Assembly (NCBI RefSeq): GCF_001522545.3 | Contig: NC_031770.1 | Location: 26,255,134 to 26,319,133 of the forward strand | Direction of reading: 5' to 3' | DNA from: Parus major | Taxonomy: Eukaryota; Chordata; Aves; Passeriformes; Paridae | DNA length: 64,000 nucleotides | In this document: positions 26,943 to 40,489 of the stretch, piece by piece | Numbering within the stretch: the stretch's first letter is position 1 | How the letters are laid out: the number at the start of each line of letters is the position of its first letter | Position numbers and translations under genes: made by a program | Notes under the pieces: generated by a model | Databases searched by the model: none | What the model saw: the letters and a program-made list of their open reading frames with translations, nothing else | What the model was told of the DNA's origin: nothing

Positions 26943-29900
26943 AAAAGTGCATATTGTTGTGCTGGGATGAAGAATGCATTTAGGGATAGTCTTTATTATT
27001 AAAAGTAAGGATTCGCTTTGAAAAATTTCACCCTGATGTTAATGTGTTTATTAAATCCTTTATCTTGTCATTTCACACTTCCTCTCTGTTTTTATTTGTT
27101 TTTAGCAGCCTGTTATTACTTGACATAAATTCAGGCTTCCACAAGCAACATGCTTAACAGATTTTGTAATATAATCTGTCCTGTCCAGTAAAAACTCTTG
27201 AGTTCTTCTGATCTGACTTCTGTTTTTTCCCTTGATATTCCTACCCTCTTTCAGGTTATCAGGTCAGATTTGAGGTAGTCATCTCAGGGACAGCTAGCTT
27301 CAGATTTTGTGAGCAGGAACATCAAGATAAGGATATGGAATTTGTCATATCCCTAGATTTATATAATGGCAGGTCTTGAGAGTACTAGAAATTGAGAAGG
27401 AAATATTAAATGTTTAGTAACCAGGACTGAGCAGTAAGTTCCATTAGAAGCAATTGGCTTTCCCACATGCAAAGGGATTCAAAGGCAAACTTCTCAGACA
27501 TCTCCTTTCCAGAGACATAGAAATCAGCAGAACATCACAGCTTCTGACGAAAGTAAATCTCTTTGAAAGTGGTCTTTTCATCAAAAATCTAGTTTTCTTT
27601 ATAAAACTCTTGGCTAGCTGCAGCGCTTAATCTCCGTCTTTTATTAATGCTGGTATGATGTTTGCATACTGGGTTGTGCTTTTGGCCCTGACACTTCACA
27701 TGGGTTTAAGTGCCAAAGATCCAACACATTTCTTACCTTTCCTGCCCATATCATATTTCCTATTCATTGTCCGCATTTATTACCAAAGCTAGGTATTTGT
27801 ATATTCACATAATAGAATGTGGCAACTTCTTAATTTCTAAGTATCTGTCAAAAGGGAGACAGACAAGCTTGGCACTTTGAAAAGTGAAGGGTTTTGAGGA
27901 TTTGTTTCATTAAAATACTTGAGCTAATTTGCTCCTCCTGGAAACTGGAGGTACACACCTTGTAATTAGCAGTCATTTTAATGATTTCTGTGAACCAGCA
28001 AGAAAGAATTGATATAAAATTACATCTCCCTGCTTTATATGAATGTGCATTCCTTCACCTCCCATCTTTCACTGCTCCCATCCCTTAACACACATCTCTC
28101 TCTACTCTTTCTTTCCTACCTCTTTTCCTTTTCGTGTATGTAATTTCTGCTGCTGTTGGCTCCTAGCTGGGTGCATTGAATCACTTCATGTGCTTGTGTC
28201 CTTTCTATGACTACATTAGCAGAACCCTTCCATCACAGGGGAAATGTCATTCTGAGACAATGTTTCATAATTTAAACTTCACAGTGTACTCACAACTTCT
28301 TATTCAGACACTATGCTGACATGTCTGACACGCATGCTAGAATATGACACTGAACTTAAAAATGTCATGTTATGCTGAGTGTGTATGATCAGAAGACACA
28401 AGACAACATGAATTGTAGGATGAAAGCATAAACTGTTGAAAGCAACAGGAAGAAAGTAGGAACACATTCAGTTGTATTCTGTTTTGACATAGGCTTTTGG
28501 ATCTTGACATAGGTATGGCTGTAAGAATAATTAATTTTTCAAGCTGTGAGATACTAGGAATTAAAATATTTGTAAAATGTACATCCCAGTTACACTGTAA
28601 AATACAAGTAGAAGAAAGAAGTTAGAAATTATTTTAAAATAATTGATCATGAGAAAACACCACAATTCATTCACAATGTGCCAGACCTTGGGAGAATGCA
28701 TTTGTTGATGTCAAGCACGCATAATAATGTTTGTCTTGCACAGAACAGTTTCAGCCTGATTATTCCATACCTCACTGCATTATTTACTACAATGTTAAAA
28801 ATGCATTGGTATCAAGTCACTCCTTTACATCTCCAAAGTTCTTATTAGCTGGCAAACAAGGAAAGAAAAGGGAAAGAAAAAAAAAGAAAATAGAACAGCC
28901 TTTGCTCCTGAATAACTATGAGTCATAACTACCTAACATGCCTTCAGATATTTTAATAAAGAATACTTGTCTTCTGTGTAATTATATTTCTAGAAAAAAC
29001 ATTGTGGTGTGAAATTAATGGTTATTCTCCAAAGTGGGAAATGCTGCTTGTGTGGGCACTACTTCAAGGAAAGTGGGGAATATATAAATAAACTAAGATG
29101 TTTGATGGAAATGTAGGTTTCAAAATAGCTGCTATACCTTCTGATCTTTTTTCAGTCTTGTATGTGGAAGTATTTGTTTGGAACTAAACAAAGTTATATT
29201 TTTGGTAGTAAATAACTAGCTTTAGCTCATGCTTGGCTTGTTGGTTAGGTTTTTAGAAAGTGCTATGATGATACTAAATGATCATATTTTATAATAATTG
29301 GTTTATCCTCATTTCCCCTGAAATTCAAAGAGAAAGCCAGCTCCCTGTTTGGCAATAGAAATTATTCTCTGAGTTCACATCTTTGCAGCTGACCCAACAG
29401 TTGTTCCCAGACTTGTCCAATTACCAGTGGGCTCACTGGAATTACATATATCTTCCTTATGTTTAACCTCCTTATACTTATTAAGTTGGAAATAAAGATG
29501 AACCTCAGAACTTTTTTTCCAAAGATATTCCCATTACTGAATGTATCTTGTACGATTGATAAATTTTAGGAATATTTTTAGTGTGGTATTTTTAAAGGTG
29601 TGATGTTGCTGTTGTGTCAAAAATACTTCAACAGCCTAATAAAAGTTATTTACATTATCCCTGCCACCTTCCCTCTCATCTGGCATTCAGCTATTCAGGC
29701 ACATGTCAGGCTGGGGCCTGATAATACAAGTAGAGTTAATCAGACACTAGAGAAGTTTCAATCCCATTTTCTGGCACTTGTCCTTGTTTGTGTTATGCAA
29801 TTGCAATTGCACCACTTTGAAAAATGTATCCAAACTTCAGAAATTAAGGACTAGGAATCTCATTTTGATTTTTCTTGTGAGCTGGACTGGAGTTTGAACT

Positions 29901-32900
29901 AGGTGATGAAAAGTTGTAGATTATGTTCAGCATCACCTGCCACTGGAGTCTGGTGTATATAAAGTCAGTTATCATAATATATGAATATATTATGTCTGTA
30001 TAAAATATATTAGTATATACTCTCATGTAGGGAAAATGCAATGAGCTGTGTGTGTTAAGTAACTGTCAGTTCTGTACTCGCTACTTGTAGCGAATTTCAA
30101 CATTTCTGTGCTCTTTCTGCAGATATATGTAAACGTGGCATGTTCTTGTTTCACTTGGAGTTGTTGGGCTGAGGTCAGGAGTACCTGGGTGGCTGTCTCT
30201 GCTCTCAGTGTAGGAGTTCAAGTGAGGTCACATGAGTTACCTGCTGTGGTCTGAAATACCTACAAAGAACTGTTGTCCCCCCAGGCAGGAAGGCCAGCAC
30301 TAGAATGCGGTACCACTTCACAAACATAAATGACGGTGTCCCCAGTTCATACATGATTTAGGAAACAACTATGTGAGCTGTAAGCATTGTTTCAGCAGTT
30401 GCATGTTACTTGATCTCTGTTATCCTCCAGAATCTTTCAGGTGCTCTCTCTGAAATACAAAAGAAAAAACCTGAATGTATACAACTTCAGTTCACCTGGA
30501 AGAATGAAAAACATCTTAACTGGGAAATTAGTGTCACCTGCTTTGGGTTGACTAACGTAGGAGTGACTTTTTTGCTTTCAAGTGCAAGATCTGTGAGATG
30601 TTGCCTTCAAATCATGCAGCACCTGGTCATGATGGAGTCCTTATTCATAACTCTGGGTTATTATGTTCCTCAGCAATATGAAGTAATAACCCAGCCTGTA
30701 ACTTGCTGGAGCTTTCTGAGGCTCTCTGCACTCTGTAATTAATGTGTTGGTCATGATGAAGGATTTATTAACACTGAATTGAGGCAAATGTGGATGTAAA
30801 TATGCTGATGCCAATCCTTGAGTATCTCTGGGCTTTTCCCATACACAACTACCCTAAGAACTTGTTTGAACACTAAGTTAATTTTTCCCTGGATGATCAG
30901 TTTTCCCAGCATTCCTGTTTATCAGGACAGCACACACCAGTGTTTCAGAAAGAACTACCTAAAATTAAAAGCACTTTCATTAGTGTGTTTTTATATGAAA
31001 TAAGAATATTTTTTAGAAACCGTGACTTCATTGGTGGTTGTGTGATTCAGTGCAACCTTGGCAAAGTAAAGAGGAGTTATATTTACACCGATGAAAATGT
31101 TGCATGGTCAGTGGTTAACATGATAAAAGTCATCATTTTTCCGAGTTACCTTACTGTGTTATTTCTGAGTGGCAGCAGCCAAATAAAATTTCCCTCCCCT
31201 TATTTTTTTTTTTTTTTTTAAGGCAAAACCAGATATGGAGCATTTTGATTTAAGTATGTAAAGATCATCTTATTGCAACTTTGAATAGTTAAAGGTGAAA
31301 TTGGTTCTTTAGCTGTGGTCCAAGAAAGAGGGCAAGACCTTGCACCTCATCTAAGCATACTAATATACTGAACACAAGGCTCTCTCAAGCTGCCTGTTGC
31401 AGCAGTCTGCTACAGAGGAGTTTCAGTTTGCTTCTGGCCCAAGTAAGCAACAAACTATTTCCATCACCTTCAGCAGAAATAGGAAGCCAGGAGTGAATTG
31501 TGCAGGTGTGTCTGGAGTCCCAGTGTCTCCAGGCACTGCCACCAAGTCATGCCACCTGACCAGTGCTCCTGGCAGGGTTTGAGCCCTGGACTACATCCAC
31601 ACTCTCTCTGCTCTGCCTAGTCTGGTTTCTAAAACTGAACATGAGTTCCAACGGGATTTTAGTCAGTGGCCTCCTGCCCTCTTTGTGCTTTTTTCTTGTT
31701 GGATCTAGGCAGACCAGCAGTCATGAAATGCATAAATAAGCAGGATGTCTTCCCCGCAGGAAAAGGCAGTGGGCTGGGGTGGAGAGGAGCAGAGCTGAGG
31801 GAGATGAGAAGCAGGAAGGAGAGTTGGTTCCCAGGCTTCTGGCTTTCAGACTGAGGGAGTCCACCCTACCATCTGCCCAGCTTATGTATTGTGCTAAAGG
31901 CTCTGTTGTATAGAGAGTCTTTGACAAGGTTTCCAGCTGTGGAAGGATGAGTAAAGGCTGTGGGAATAGGATATGAGCCACATGGTCTTGCCAACAGTAG
32001 AATGCTTTCTAAATTTCTCCTGGGTTTGGAACATAAAAAGTCCTTACTTGGCTGTTGCGTGGAAGCTGCAGGGGGGGAGAGGGGGCAGTGCTGGGCAGTT
32101 AATATTTAGAAGGATAGACCAGAACCATCGACCTTATTTGGGGAATGACAAGGTACTTCCAGGGGGAGTTCTTGGTAGAGAGGTCAGCACTGGTTTTTTG
32201 CTTCATGTTTATTTGGTGCAAGATTTTCTTGTTTAATGACTGTTTGTATAGTGCTGTATTGTGTAAATAAAGCTATGACCTTTACCTTCTGATAACAATA
32301 TAGGAGTCAGTTAATGTTAAATGAGAGTGAGCAAGGAGTGGGAATCTGCCAGGGTTAATGCCAAGTTTACATTCCTCTGAGGGCAGCCATGTTCCGGTAC
32401 CCTCAAAAGAAAGGGCAACAGTGCCTCTCAACAGATAATAGCAGTGAAACATTACAGAACATACTTGTATTTAGTACTGGGTGAATGTCACTGATTTTAG
32501 ATGATTGATGTTTGTGTCTTTATTTTATAACAGGAAGAAATGTGTGTTATCTCTCAGCATTTGATAAGAAGATTTTAACTCAGAGAAATATACACAAAAT
32601 AAAAATACAGTAGAGCTGCAGCACATGTGAAATTGAACTGTACTGATATAGAACAAATCCATTAGTTTTCCTAAACTGCTTAGACAACGGAGCTGTTTCT
32701 GTAGAATCATGTACACTAGCTCCAAACAAAATCATACTCTGCAAACAACTTTCTAACAGAAGAAAGAGAATACTTTCTGTTTCACAATGCATTAAAAATC
32801 TAAAGGTACTTCCTACATATAATTCTGCTGCTAACAGACAAAACCTGGGATTGAATTTTACTGTGCCCTGCAGTCATGTTTGTCTTCAAATAATGAAAAA

Positions 32901-33096
32901 TATTTCTATAACCCAGTTTTAGTGGTGTTGAAACTGTGTCACATTAAGGGTGAAACTTTGTCTTTTTATATGCTATTTGCATGAATGCATCTACCGAAGT
33001 TTCATTATAATGCAGAGAATTGCACAGCAAACGTGATTCTCAGGTGACAGGCTTTTAACAAAGATTTTGTTGTGCTCTTGAGATGCTTCACTCAAG

Positions 33097-33730
33097 AATC
33101 ACCGAATAATAGAACCATAGAATCATTTGGGTTGGAAAGGAGCTTAAAGATCATCTAATTTTAAACCCTTGCCATAGGCAGACACATCTCCCACTAGACC
33201 AGGTCGCTCAGAGTCCCATCCAACTTGGCCTTAAACACTTCCAGGGATGAGGCATCCACAACTTCACTGAGCAACCCATTCTACTGACTCACTGCCTTCA
33301 TGGTAAAGAATTTCTTCCTAATATCTAAAAATACTGGTAGTTTAAAGCCATACCCCTTGTCCTGTCACTACATGCTCTTGTAAATTTTATCCCTTCATCT
33401 TTCTTGTCGGCTACCTTCAGGTACTGGAAACCCACACTTATGTCATTCTGAAGCCTTCTCTTTTCCAGGTTGCACAGTCCCAGTTCTCTCAGCCTTTCCT
33501 CACAGGAGATATGGTCCATGCCTCTAACCATCTTGGTGGCCCTCCTGTGGGCTCTCTCCAACAGGTCAATGTCCTCCTTTGTGCTGGGGACCCAAGAGCT
33601 GGATGCAGCACTGCAGGTGGGCTCTCACCAGAGGGGAGTAAAGGGACAAAATCCCCTCCCTTATCCTGCTGCCCACAGTGCTTTGGGTGCAGACTTAGGA
33701 TACAGTCCTCTTTCTGGGCTGTGAAGTTGG
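33097..33730 (-). mobile_element. CR1 LINE, 5'-truncated copy, minus strand
   Basis: The left edge reads AACCATAGAATCATTTGGG TTGGAAAGGAGC, the reverse complement of the classic CR1 3' terminus with its ATTCTATGAT-like end. Reading leftward on the minus strand gives the end of ORF2: [20 protein letters not shown] and [20 protein letters not shown], near-diagnostic for the CR1 ORF2 C-terminus, then SDRTRGMALNYQYF. The open frame is broken upstream of about 33560 and the 5' part of the element is missing. CR1 moves by target-primed reverse transcription and normally leaves such 5'-truncated, dead copies. The right boundary is approximate. Confidence 0.92.
33325..33561 (-). pseudogene. CR1 ORF2 C-terminal fragment (dead)
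   Basis: This 78-codon open stretch encodes the extreme C-terminal part of CR1 ORF2, downstream of the reverse transcriptase core. The motifs [23 protein letters not shown] and SDRTRG are visible. It lacks the endonuclease and the catalytic reverse transcriptase, so it cannot be functional. The apparent ATG is an internal methionine. Confidence 0.88.
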
Positions 33731-36700
33731 GAAGTAATGCAAAATGTTGGAAAAAACACGTAAGGAACTCTGTTTAGTTGGGTTTTTTTAAAAACTGACA
33801 AAAATTATGAACAACCTTAAAAGAAAATTTGAGTTATGCCCTTCAGTAAAGACATTTTCATACAACTTCTATTTTTTGGCTACTTTTGGCTCAAGGTTTA
33901 CATTAATTCTCTTTGCCCATCTTCCCACCCCCTCTCTTATCCACCTCCTTATTATATAAGCTTATATGATCTTATTACTTAGATGCAGCTCCAGCAAACA
34001 TTCCTGCATGCAGATCACTACTCCAAGGCTGATTTTCATTGTGAGACTGCTCATATGCATGATATGTGCAGCTTCCTGAATTATTGGGACCTTGATTTGA
34101 CTTCTAAGATAGAAAAATACGTTTATTTTAAAAGAGCAAATCATCATGTTTGAGAAGAACAGAATAACACCGTTATTAAAAAACATATGTTCTTTTGCAT
34201 AACTGCAAAAGACAGTGGAAAATGAAAATTTAGCCAGTCCAAAAGCTGACATAACTAAGTTATCATGAAATCCATTGAAAATATTAAAAATTTCTGTTTA
34301 GCTGAGAGCCTGTACTCAAATGGAAGAAAACAGAGATAATATTGTTCACTGGGAGGTTGACTAAATAAGCCTAAAAAAACTAAAACAGAGAAAATATAGC
34401 CAGTAAGAGCCCCAGCATTTTGGGGAGTACACCAAAATCTCTACTGTTGCCAGAAAAAATACTGGTAGAATTACATCAGAAAGACGTTGGACAGACAAGG
34501 TGCAGGCTAACCAAGGAAATCAGAAAGTGGAACAAAATGGCTCTGGTGGCCCTGACAGTGCTGAAAATGAGCAGAAAGGGGTAACAAGGCCAGAGTGATA
34601 ATAAATCCCTTCTTGTGCCAGCAGTAATGTGTGCCACTCTCCTTGGCTCCCACTGTGTCACAGAGCCTGAACAAGCAGCTCCCCAGAGCAGCAGAGAGGA
34701 GGAGAAATAATCACAAGTAGGAGTCTTCATCATCTCAGCAGCATTGAGTACATGTGGAGGAGGCAGATGTGGAGCCAGGAGTAGCAGTGATGCCAAGGTC
34801 AGCTTTTACCAAGATTGGAGATTGTGTGGTTTCAGCACTGTTATACACCCAGCAATGGATGGCTCCAGGGACAATTTACTCCCACCACCAAGCTGAATTT
34901 TGATCCCACAAGACCACTTATGATGGAGGTATAATATTTTAGATTTTAAAATATTTTTACAGTAACATCCAGCTTTTGAGAAGAGAGGCTTATGAGAAGT
35001 CCAAGCAGTATTTCTCACAAGGTACATACCCCATTGGTCTTCACTTCTTGCTTCCTGCTTCAAGAATTTTTTTTCAGTAGTCAGTCTTACAAAACAGCAC
35101 AGAGAGAGAGCAAATAAATGTGACAGGCCAGAAATAATGGTGGTATTGGCACATGTATGCTTTTTTCCTCCAGGCTTCAATTTCCTTCTGATATATGGAA
35201 GATGCAGAAAATGTCACTCTGTCAAATGCAAACAGTACATGTGGTTGTGTGTTTTGGGGTGGTTTTTTTTTCATGTATATTTGACAGTGGCAGTCATAAA
35301 AGTATTTTTCACAAGGTATTCCAGTATTAGAGTATGTGATAGCCTCTTCAAGGGAAGGGGAGGATGGGATGGAAACAGTAGATTGCCTGTATAGAACTCT
35401 GGGTGCACTTTGGTAAAAACTGAGTAATACAGAAGCATTACCCAAAATAATTGACTGAAGAAAGCTTGGTCACTAGTAACCTGAACAGAGGAACTTTATG
35501 TGTTCAAAACATGGAATATAAAGTATAAAATTAAATGGTCACAAATAAACATTATAGCACTTTCCCAGTATTTACTTGATTTATTATAGGGTCTCCAAGG
35601 GAGATCCTGTGGTCTAATAAGACCCATTTTGAAACATACCTAAATACATTCTAACACAAATAATGAGTCAGATGGAATTGCTATGGTCAGTTAAGTGGGT
35701 AATGGATATTTAAAAGCTTTCAAACATCAATAAATCTGAAGGAGCTCTAATAGAGTACTTGAAGAACAAAAATAATTGGCACTTAAGAAACTGCCTGAGT
35801 AAATAAGTATCTGCGTAAACTTAACTACCAGTGAGAGGACAGCAAGTGTTTATGGTACTGTGTACTGAGGATATAAAAGGCATACCAAATGCTTGCCAGT
35901 TCATTTGCTGTTAATCTGTAATGGGTCCAGAGAGACCATAACTATTATCAAGAGGCTCTGATTCTCATTTATATAGAAGTTTTTAAATATCTGCTAGCAT
36001 GAAAGGATCCTCAGATTGTGTGTAAAGAAGGTAGACAGCAGCTCAGCAGCATATGCCTTGCACAAGGCTAAAGGCTCTCTGCTGCAAGCTGGTTGAAGCT
36101 GCCTCTGCTAAAACCCTGTAAGCTAATTTCCACTTATTATTTTTCACTGAGTGAGAAAAACCCCAAGCAGAGGGGAAAGAAATCCTTTGGACAGCCCCGG
36201 TTTTTAGGCAGGTTCTCTTTTCACCTTTTGAAAATTCACAAGAGAAAAAGAAGGGAATATTTTGTCAGCTCCAGATCAGAGCTAGTGGCGTCCTTGCACA
36301 CAAAGTAGGACAAAAGTTTGGGGTTTCTGTGGATGTCCTAAGAGGAAGAGGATTTCACCATAATTTCTAAAACATCTGCAAACTGAGTAGTTGCTTTGTC
36401 CATGAGCAAGAGGTTTTGAAGAAATTTTGAAACAGCATCCTGGAAATTCTCTGTGTAGTAATAACAACATAATATTAACTGGTATTAGTGAGCTTATAAA
36501 GCCAGAGACAATTCTATGACAAATCATTCCACTACAGACTTTTCTCCCCTAGCTCAGATATGTGTGCTTTTAGTTAGGGCAAAACAATTGTTTGTATAAA
36601 CCACATCCAAGAGAGATTATACTAAAATCAAAAAATTGTGCTGATAACCCATATAATAATAGGGTTTATCTTTTCCACACCTTATGTAATAGAATCCATT

Positions 36701-39700
36701 TATGAAGCAGTCAAACATAGTTATGTTTGCTTAATTACAGTAACAGAATTATGGGGGCAGGAAGACAGTGGAAGGATTGATGTCTGGGGCTGAGTAGGCA
36801 GTAAAGGATGAAAGGGTGGAACGGTATCATTGCTAATGGAGCTTTTTGTGTCATCATTTATTGAGTTTCAGTTGAGAATCACAGTGCCCCTTAATACTTT
36901 TTTTGCTACACCATCATGTCTTAATACTATAAATTGGCTACAGAGTCTATAAACTAATACCCTTATTTTTTTCAGTCGAGCAATGGTGAATTTAATTAAC
37001 CATATATATGTCTTAGAGATATAGTACAGCTTCTGCAACTTCCCTTCTGTTTGAAAGGCATTTTGATAATCTTTCTCAGAAGTTCGTTTGTTCATGCATT
37101 TTTAGTTGGAATTCAAAATGTGATAATACATAATAAAAGTATGTTGTAAATGTCACTATGACATGACATGGGTGTAGAGAAGCCACCACCTAGTTTATAA
37201 GTGACTGTTTCTTAAGAAATCACTTATTTACAGTAAAACCTCTTTCTGTTACCAGAAGAAAAAAGCTATTTTACAATAGAATTAGATTGTACTCAGTGTG
37301 TTCAGTTTAAGGCTGTCAGAAGGATGCAAAGAGACATTATTGTGCGTTATAATTTAATTAAACTTTATGTTTAAGCTGTATAATTAATTTCCTTGCTAGT
37401 CTTTGCCCACATAACTATCTGGAAGTTCTATGGGATAATTTCTCATCTTGTCAGAACATAGAGTCTGGTTAGCAGATCTCAGAAGAGGCTGGGCATGCAG
37501 ATAAATCCTCAGGCCCAAAATAATTTTTTTCATGTTCACAAAATTATTCAAGAACAGCCCACACTGACCAATAGTTAATATTATAATCCTACTGAAGTTA
37601 GTATTTATATGCAGTGATTACCCAGTAAGTACTAAATGTTAGAGATTTAAATAATTCTTTAGCCTCTCAAATGTTTATTCAGAAGTGCCTCTCTTGCATT
37701 TGGGCTGGACTATTGGCTTCTCTTGGTAGTTTTTCTATCTTTATAGCTGAAGGTAAATTGGAATAGCACTCTCCTAACCCTGATGTTGGCAAAAGTGAGT
37801 ACACTGTAAATTTCCTAAGGCATGCCATGTTTTATTTCATGTGAGTAACCCGTGAGTCATCTTTCCATTGCATTCATATTAATTAAAAATCATGGGGTGC
37901 CTTGTATAAGTACATTTTAAGTGGTGACATTATAAGTTGGCACTACAGCCAAAGTATTCTTTGCTTTCCCATACTTTCCCAAGTATGTTTTCTGGAGGAG
38001 ATGGGGGAAGGCTGCAGCAGCTACACTGGAAACAATGCTGGAGCTGAAACTTCCTGCACATGAAGAGAATGTCTGGAAATGTTTGTGCAGCTTTCTGGAA
38101 GATGTTGGGGGCAAAAGTAATTTGATTTTGCTACACAATTGTAATTTTAAAATAGTATCTTTTATACTTCTTGGCATTAACATATATAGCCCCTTTTAAT
38201 TACATATCAAAACAATAATTGAATTTTGAACCATCAGATTCTGTCTGGAAGCAGCATTAGGAGTTTATTTCATGCATAGATCAACATATAAGGTCAGGCA
38301 ACTCCCATTTTTTCAGGCATATTCTTCATGCTTTATGGATAAATAATATTCTTAATTTTGCCAGAATCCCTCCACTGCAATGATCTTCCATCAAACATAA
38401 TAGAAAATTGTTAACTCTATAGAATTTTGTAACAGATAAATTTCTCTGTATAGTAGAATGCTTTAGAAAATTAAAGGATAAAATAAATTTAACTCACAGT
38501 TTGTACAAGAATTTCTGCAGAAACCTGTTAAACTGCTGTTGACTGCTGCTGTTTTGATCCCTGAAAAATACAACAGGGTTGGAAAAGGTTTTAAATTAAG
38601 AGCCTACATACCCTTCCCAAGTTCAGACCATGTGATAGGTTAAAAATATGTTTAGGCATGTAAACTATGCTACTGAAATAGAATAGAAGCAAAAATTGCT
38701 AAAATCTTGTTCTAGTGATTCCATATAAGTAAACATTTTGTTGGAAGCATTTATGCTACATAATTTATTTAGTCCTTTCTGTGTAATATTGCAGGCACCA
38801 CTCTGTGGAAATGCTTTCCATAAAAAGACCAAAGTGAGGTTGGAAAAATCAGTGTCTGTATGAAAGTTCACTGCAGAGTTTTTCTTTTCTGAATAGAAAA
38901 GCATTTTTTCTCCATGGAAACATTATATAGAGCTTATGAGGAGTCTACTTACTGCTGGGAGCTGTGTTTGTTCCCTGCTAAGGACACCCTTGGGAACACA
39001 GAGAAGAGGATTCTTATCAATTGGTTTATTTTCTAAAAAGAAACATTTTATGTAAAAACCTTCAGCAACCCTTCTCCTTTATGCTTTTTGGGCTTGATAA
39101 AGATGCAGAGGGCATTGGCTAGTATAGAATATATATGTGTTGGCTTATGCAATTGCATCAATGGCTTCCTCAGGATATGCTCCCAGTCACCTGAGTTTAG
39201 CCATTTGATTGTATGTCCTGTGTTGTGCTTGCCAGACTAAAATATTTTCTTCCTTTTTTAAAAAAATATCTTCCTTAAATTTTGCAGAGTGTGTATATAG
39301 TGTTTATTCAAATGCATGAAACAAACAGACCAATTAAATTATAAAATTGCTGTGTTTTCACCTTTCCCCTAAATCAAACAGTGGTTTATCTATTCCAGAT
39401 AGAAGCACTAAACTGGAATTATTAAGGATGTAAAATATTTGTGCTTTTACCAGAAGATTGTAATATTTTACAGGCTCTTTGTCTTTGCTCTGTGTTCTCA
39501 TCTTGGAGTATGCTGACAGTCTAATTCCTTCCCTGAGAAAGGGTGGTTTCTTTTCTATTAGTTTTCTTTTAAAAAACAACCTTATCAGAATTAAGAAATT
39601 AATCTGTATTAGCACTGAATATCCTTTATTGCTTGCATCTGTCTTCAGCAGGTGAATAATAAGCAGCAGGTGAACACTTATTGCAGTGTTCAGGCAGGCT

Positions 39701-39749
39701 GAACTTCTCAGTTAAGGACCACAGCGCAAGTTTTCTTCGTAGGTGCTGG

Positions 39750-40049
39750 GAATCATAGAATGATGGCATATCAGGTGGGAAGGGGACCCAGGGATCATCC
39801 AATCCAAACATTCTTGGTAAAAGCTGTCTAGACAAGATGGCCCAGCACATTCTCCAGCTGTATCTTAAGAGTGTCCAAAGGTGGGGGATCCTACACTTCA
39901 CCAGGGAAATTATTTCAAAGCCTGATTTTTCCCATTATGAAAAATTTTCCTCATCTCTTCAGAAATAATGTATTGATGCCTTAAGTTTTAGCTTTCATAT
40001 TTCCAGATTCTGTGCTGCTTTAGGGTGTAGCTCTGAGCTTCATATTAAG
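39750..40049 (-). mobile_element. CR1 LINE, 3' segment (left of the inserted LTR)
   Basis: The left edge AATCATAGAATGATGG is the reversed CR1 3' terminus. It is followed by typical CR1 sequence such as GGATCATCCAATCCAAACATT, GTCTAGACAAGATGGCCCAG and ATTATGAAAAATTTTCCTC. Similarity decays towards 40000. The same element resumes to the right of the LTR at 40050-40434 with TACTGGAACATGGTGATATAG. Confidence 0.88.
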
Positions 40050-40434
40050 TGTTGTTAGCATGTTCTCTTCACAGGGTAAGGTAGACATAACAGTCCTTTT
40101 CCAGCATGAGACCAAGGACAACCATTACAAGCTTCAGGCCCAAAAAGTATAAACAACAGAGAACTGGAGAGAGCAAACAACAAGGATGGGACTTCATAAC
40201 CTAAAGCTACAATTGGACAATTAACTCCAATATGCAAATGGGCCAAAACTTACAAAAGTGTGAAACATCATGACTGGTCGTCCATTTTGTGACCATTGTC
40301 GGTCCATCTTAGGTGTAGCCCTGGCCAGGCTCTTATTCTGCCCAAAGTGTATCCTTTAAGGCCTTTTAATAAATACCTACTTTATTCTTAACTCTGTCTA
40401 GCCTCTGTTCTAGGTCAGCCTTCTCAAGGCTTCA
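40050..40434 (+). mobile_element. Solo LTR inserted into the CR1, + orientation
   Basis: The LTR begins TGTTGTTAGCATGTTC and ends CTTCTCAAGGCTTCA (TG...CA). AATAAA lies at 40368-40373. It is flanked by ATTAAG (40044-40049) and GTTAAG (40435-40440), a 6-bp target-site duplication with one mismatch. A 6-bp duplication is typical of class II (ERVK/beta-like) elements. The CR1 continues on both sides, so the LTR inserted later. There is no internal retroviral sequence, which means homologous recombination between two LTRs has removed it. The sequence resembles passerine LTRs from memory; I do not assign a family name. Confidence 0.85.
40368..40373 (+). promoter_or_regulatory. AATAAA poly(A) signal in the solo LTR
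   Basis: AATAAA lies about 60 bases before the LTR end, in PRKCE sense. Its use in premature polyadenylation is possible but not shown. Confidence 0.5.
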
Positions 40435-40489
40435 GTTAAGTCTTCTTTTTTCCTTTGTGATTTTTTGTAAAAAGTGAGTATCTGAGTTA

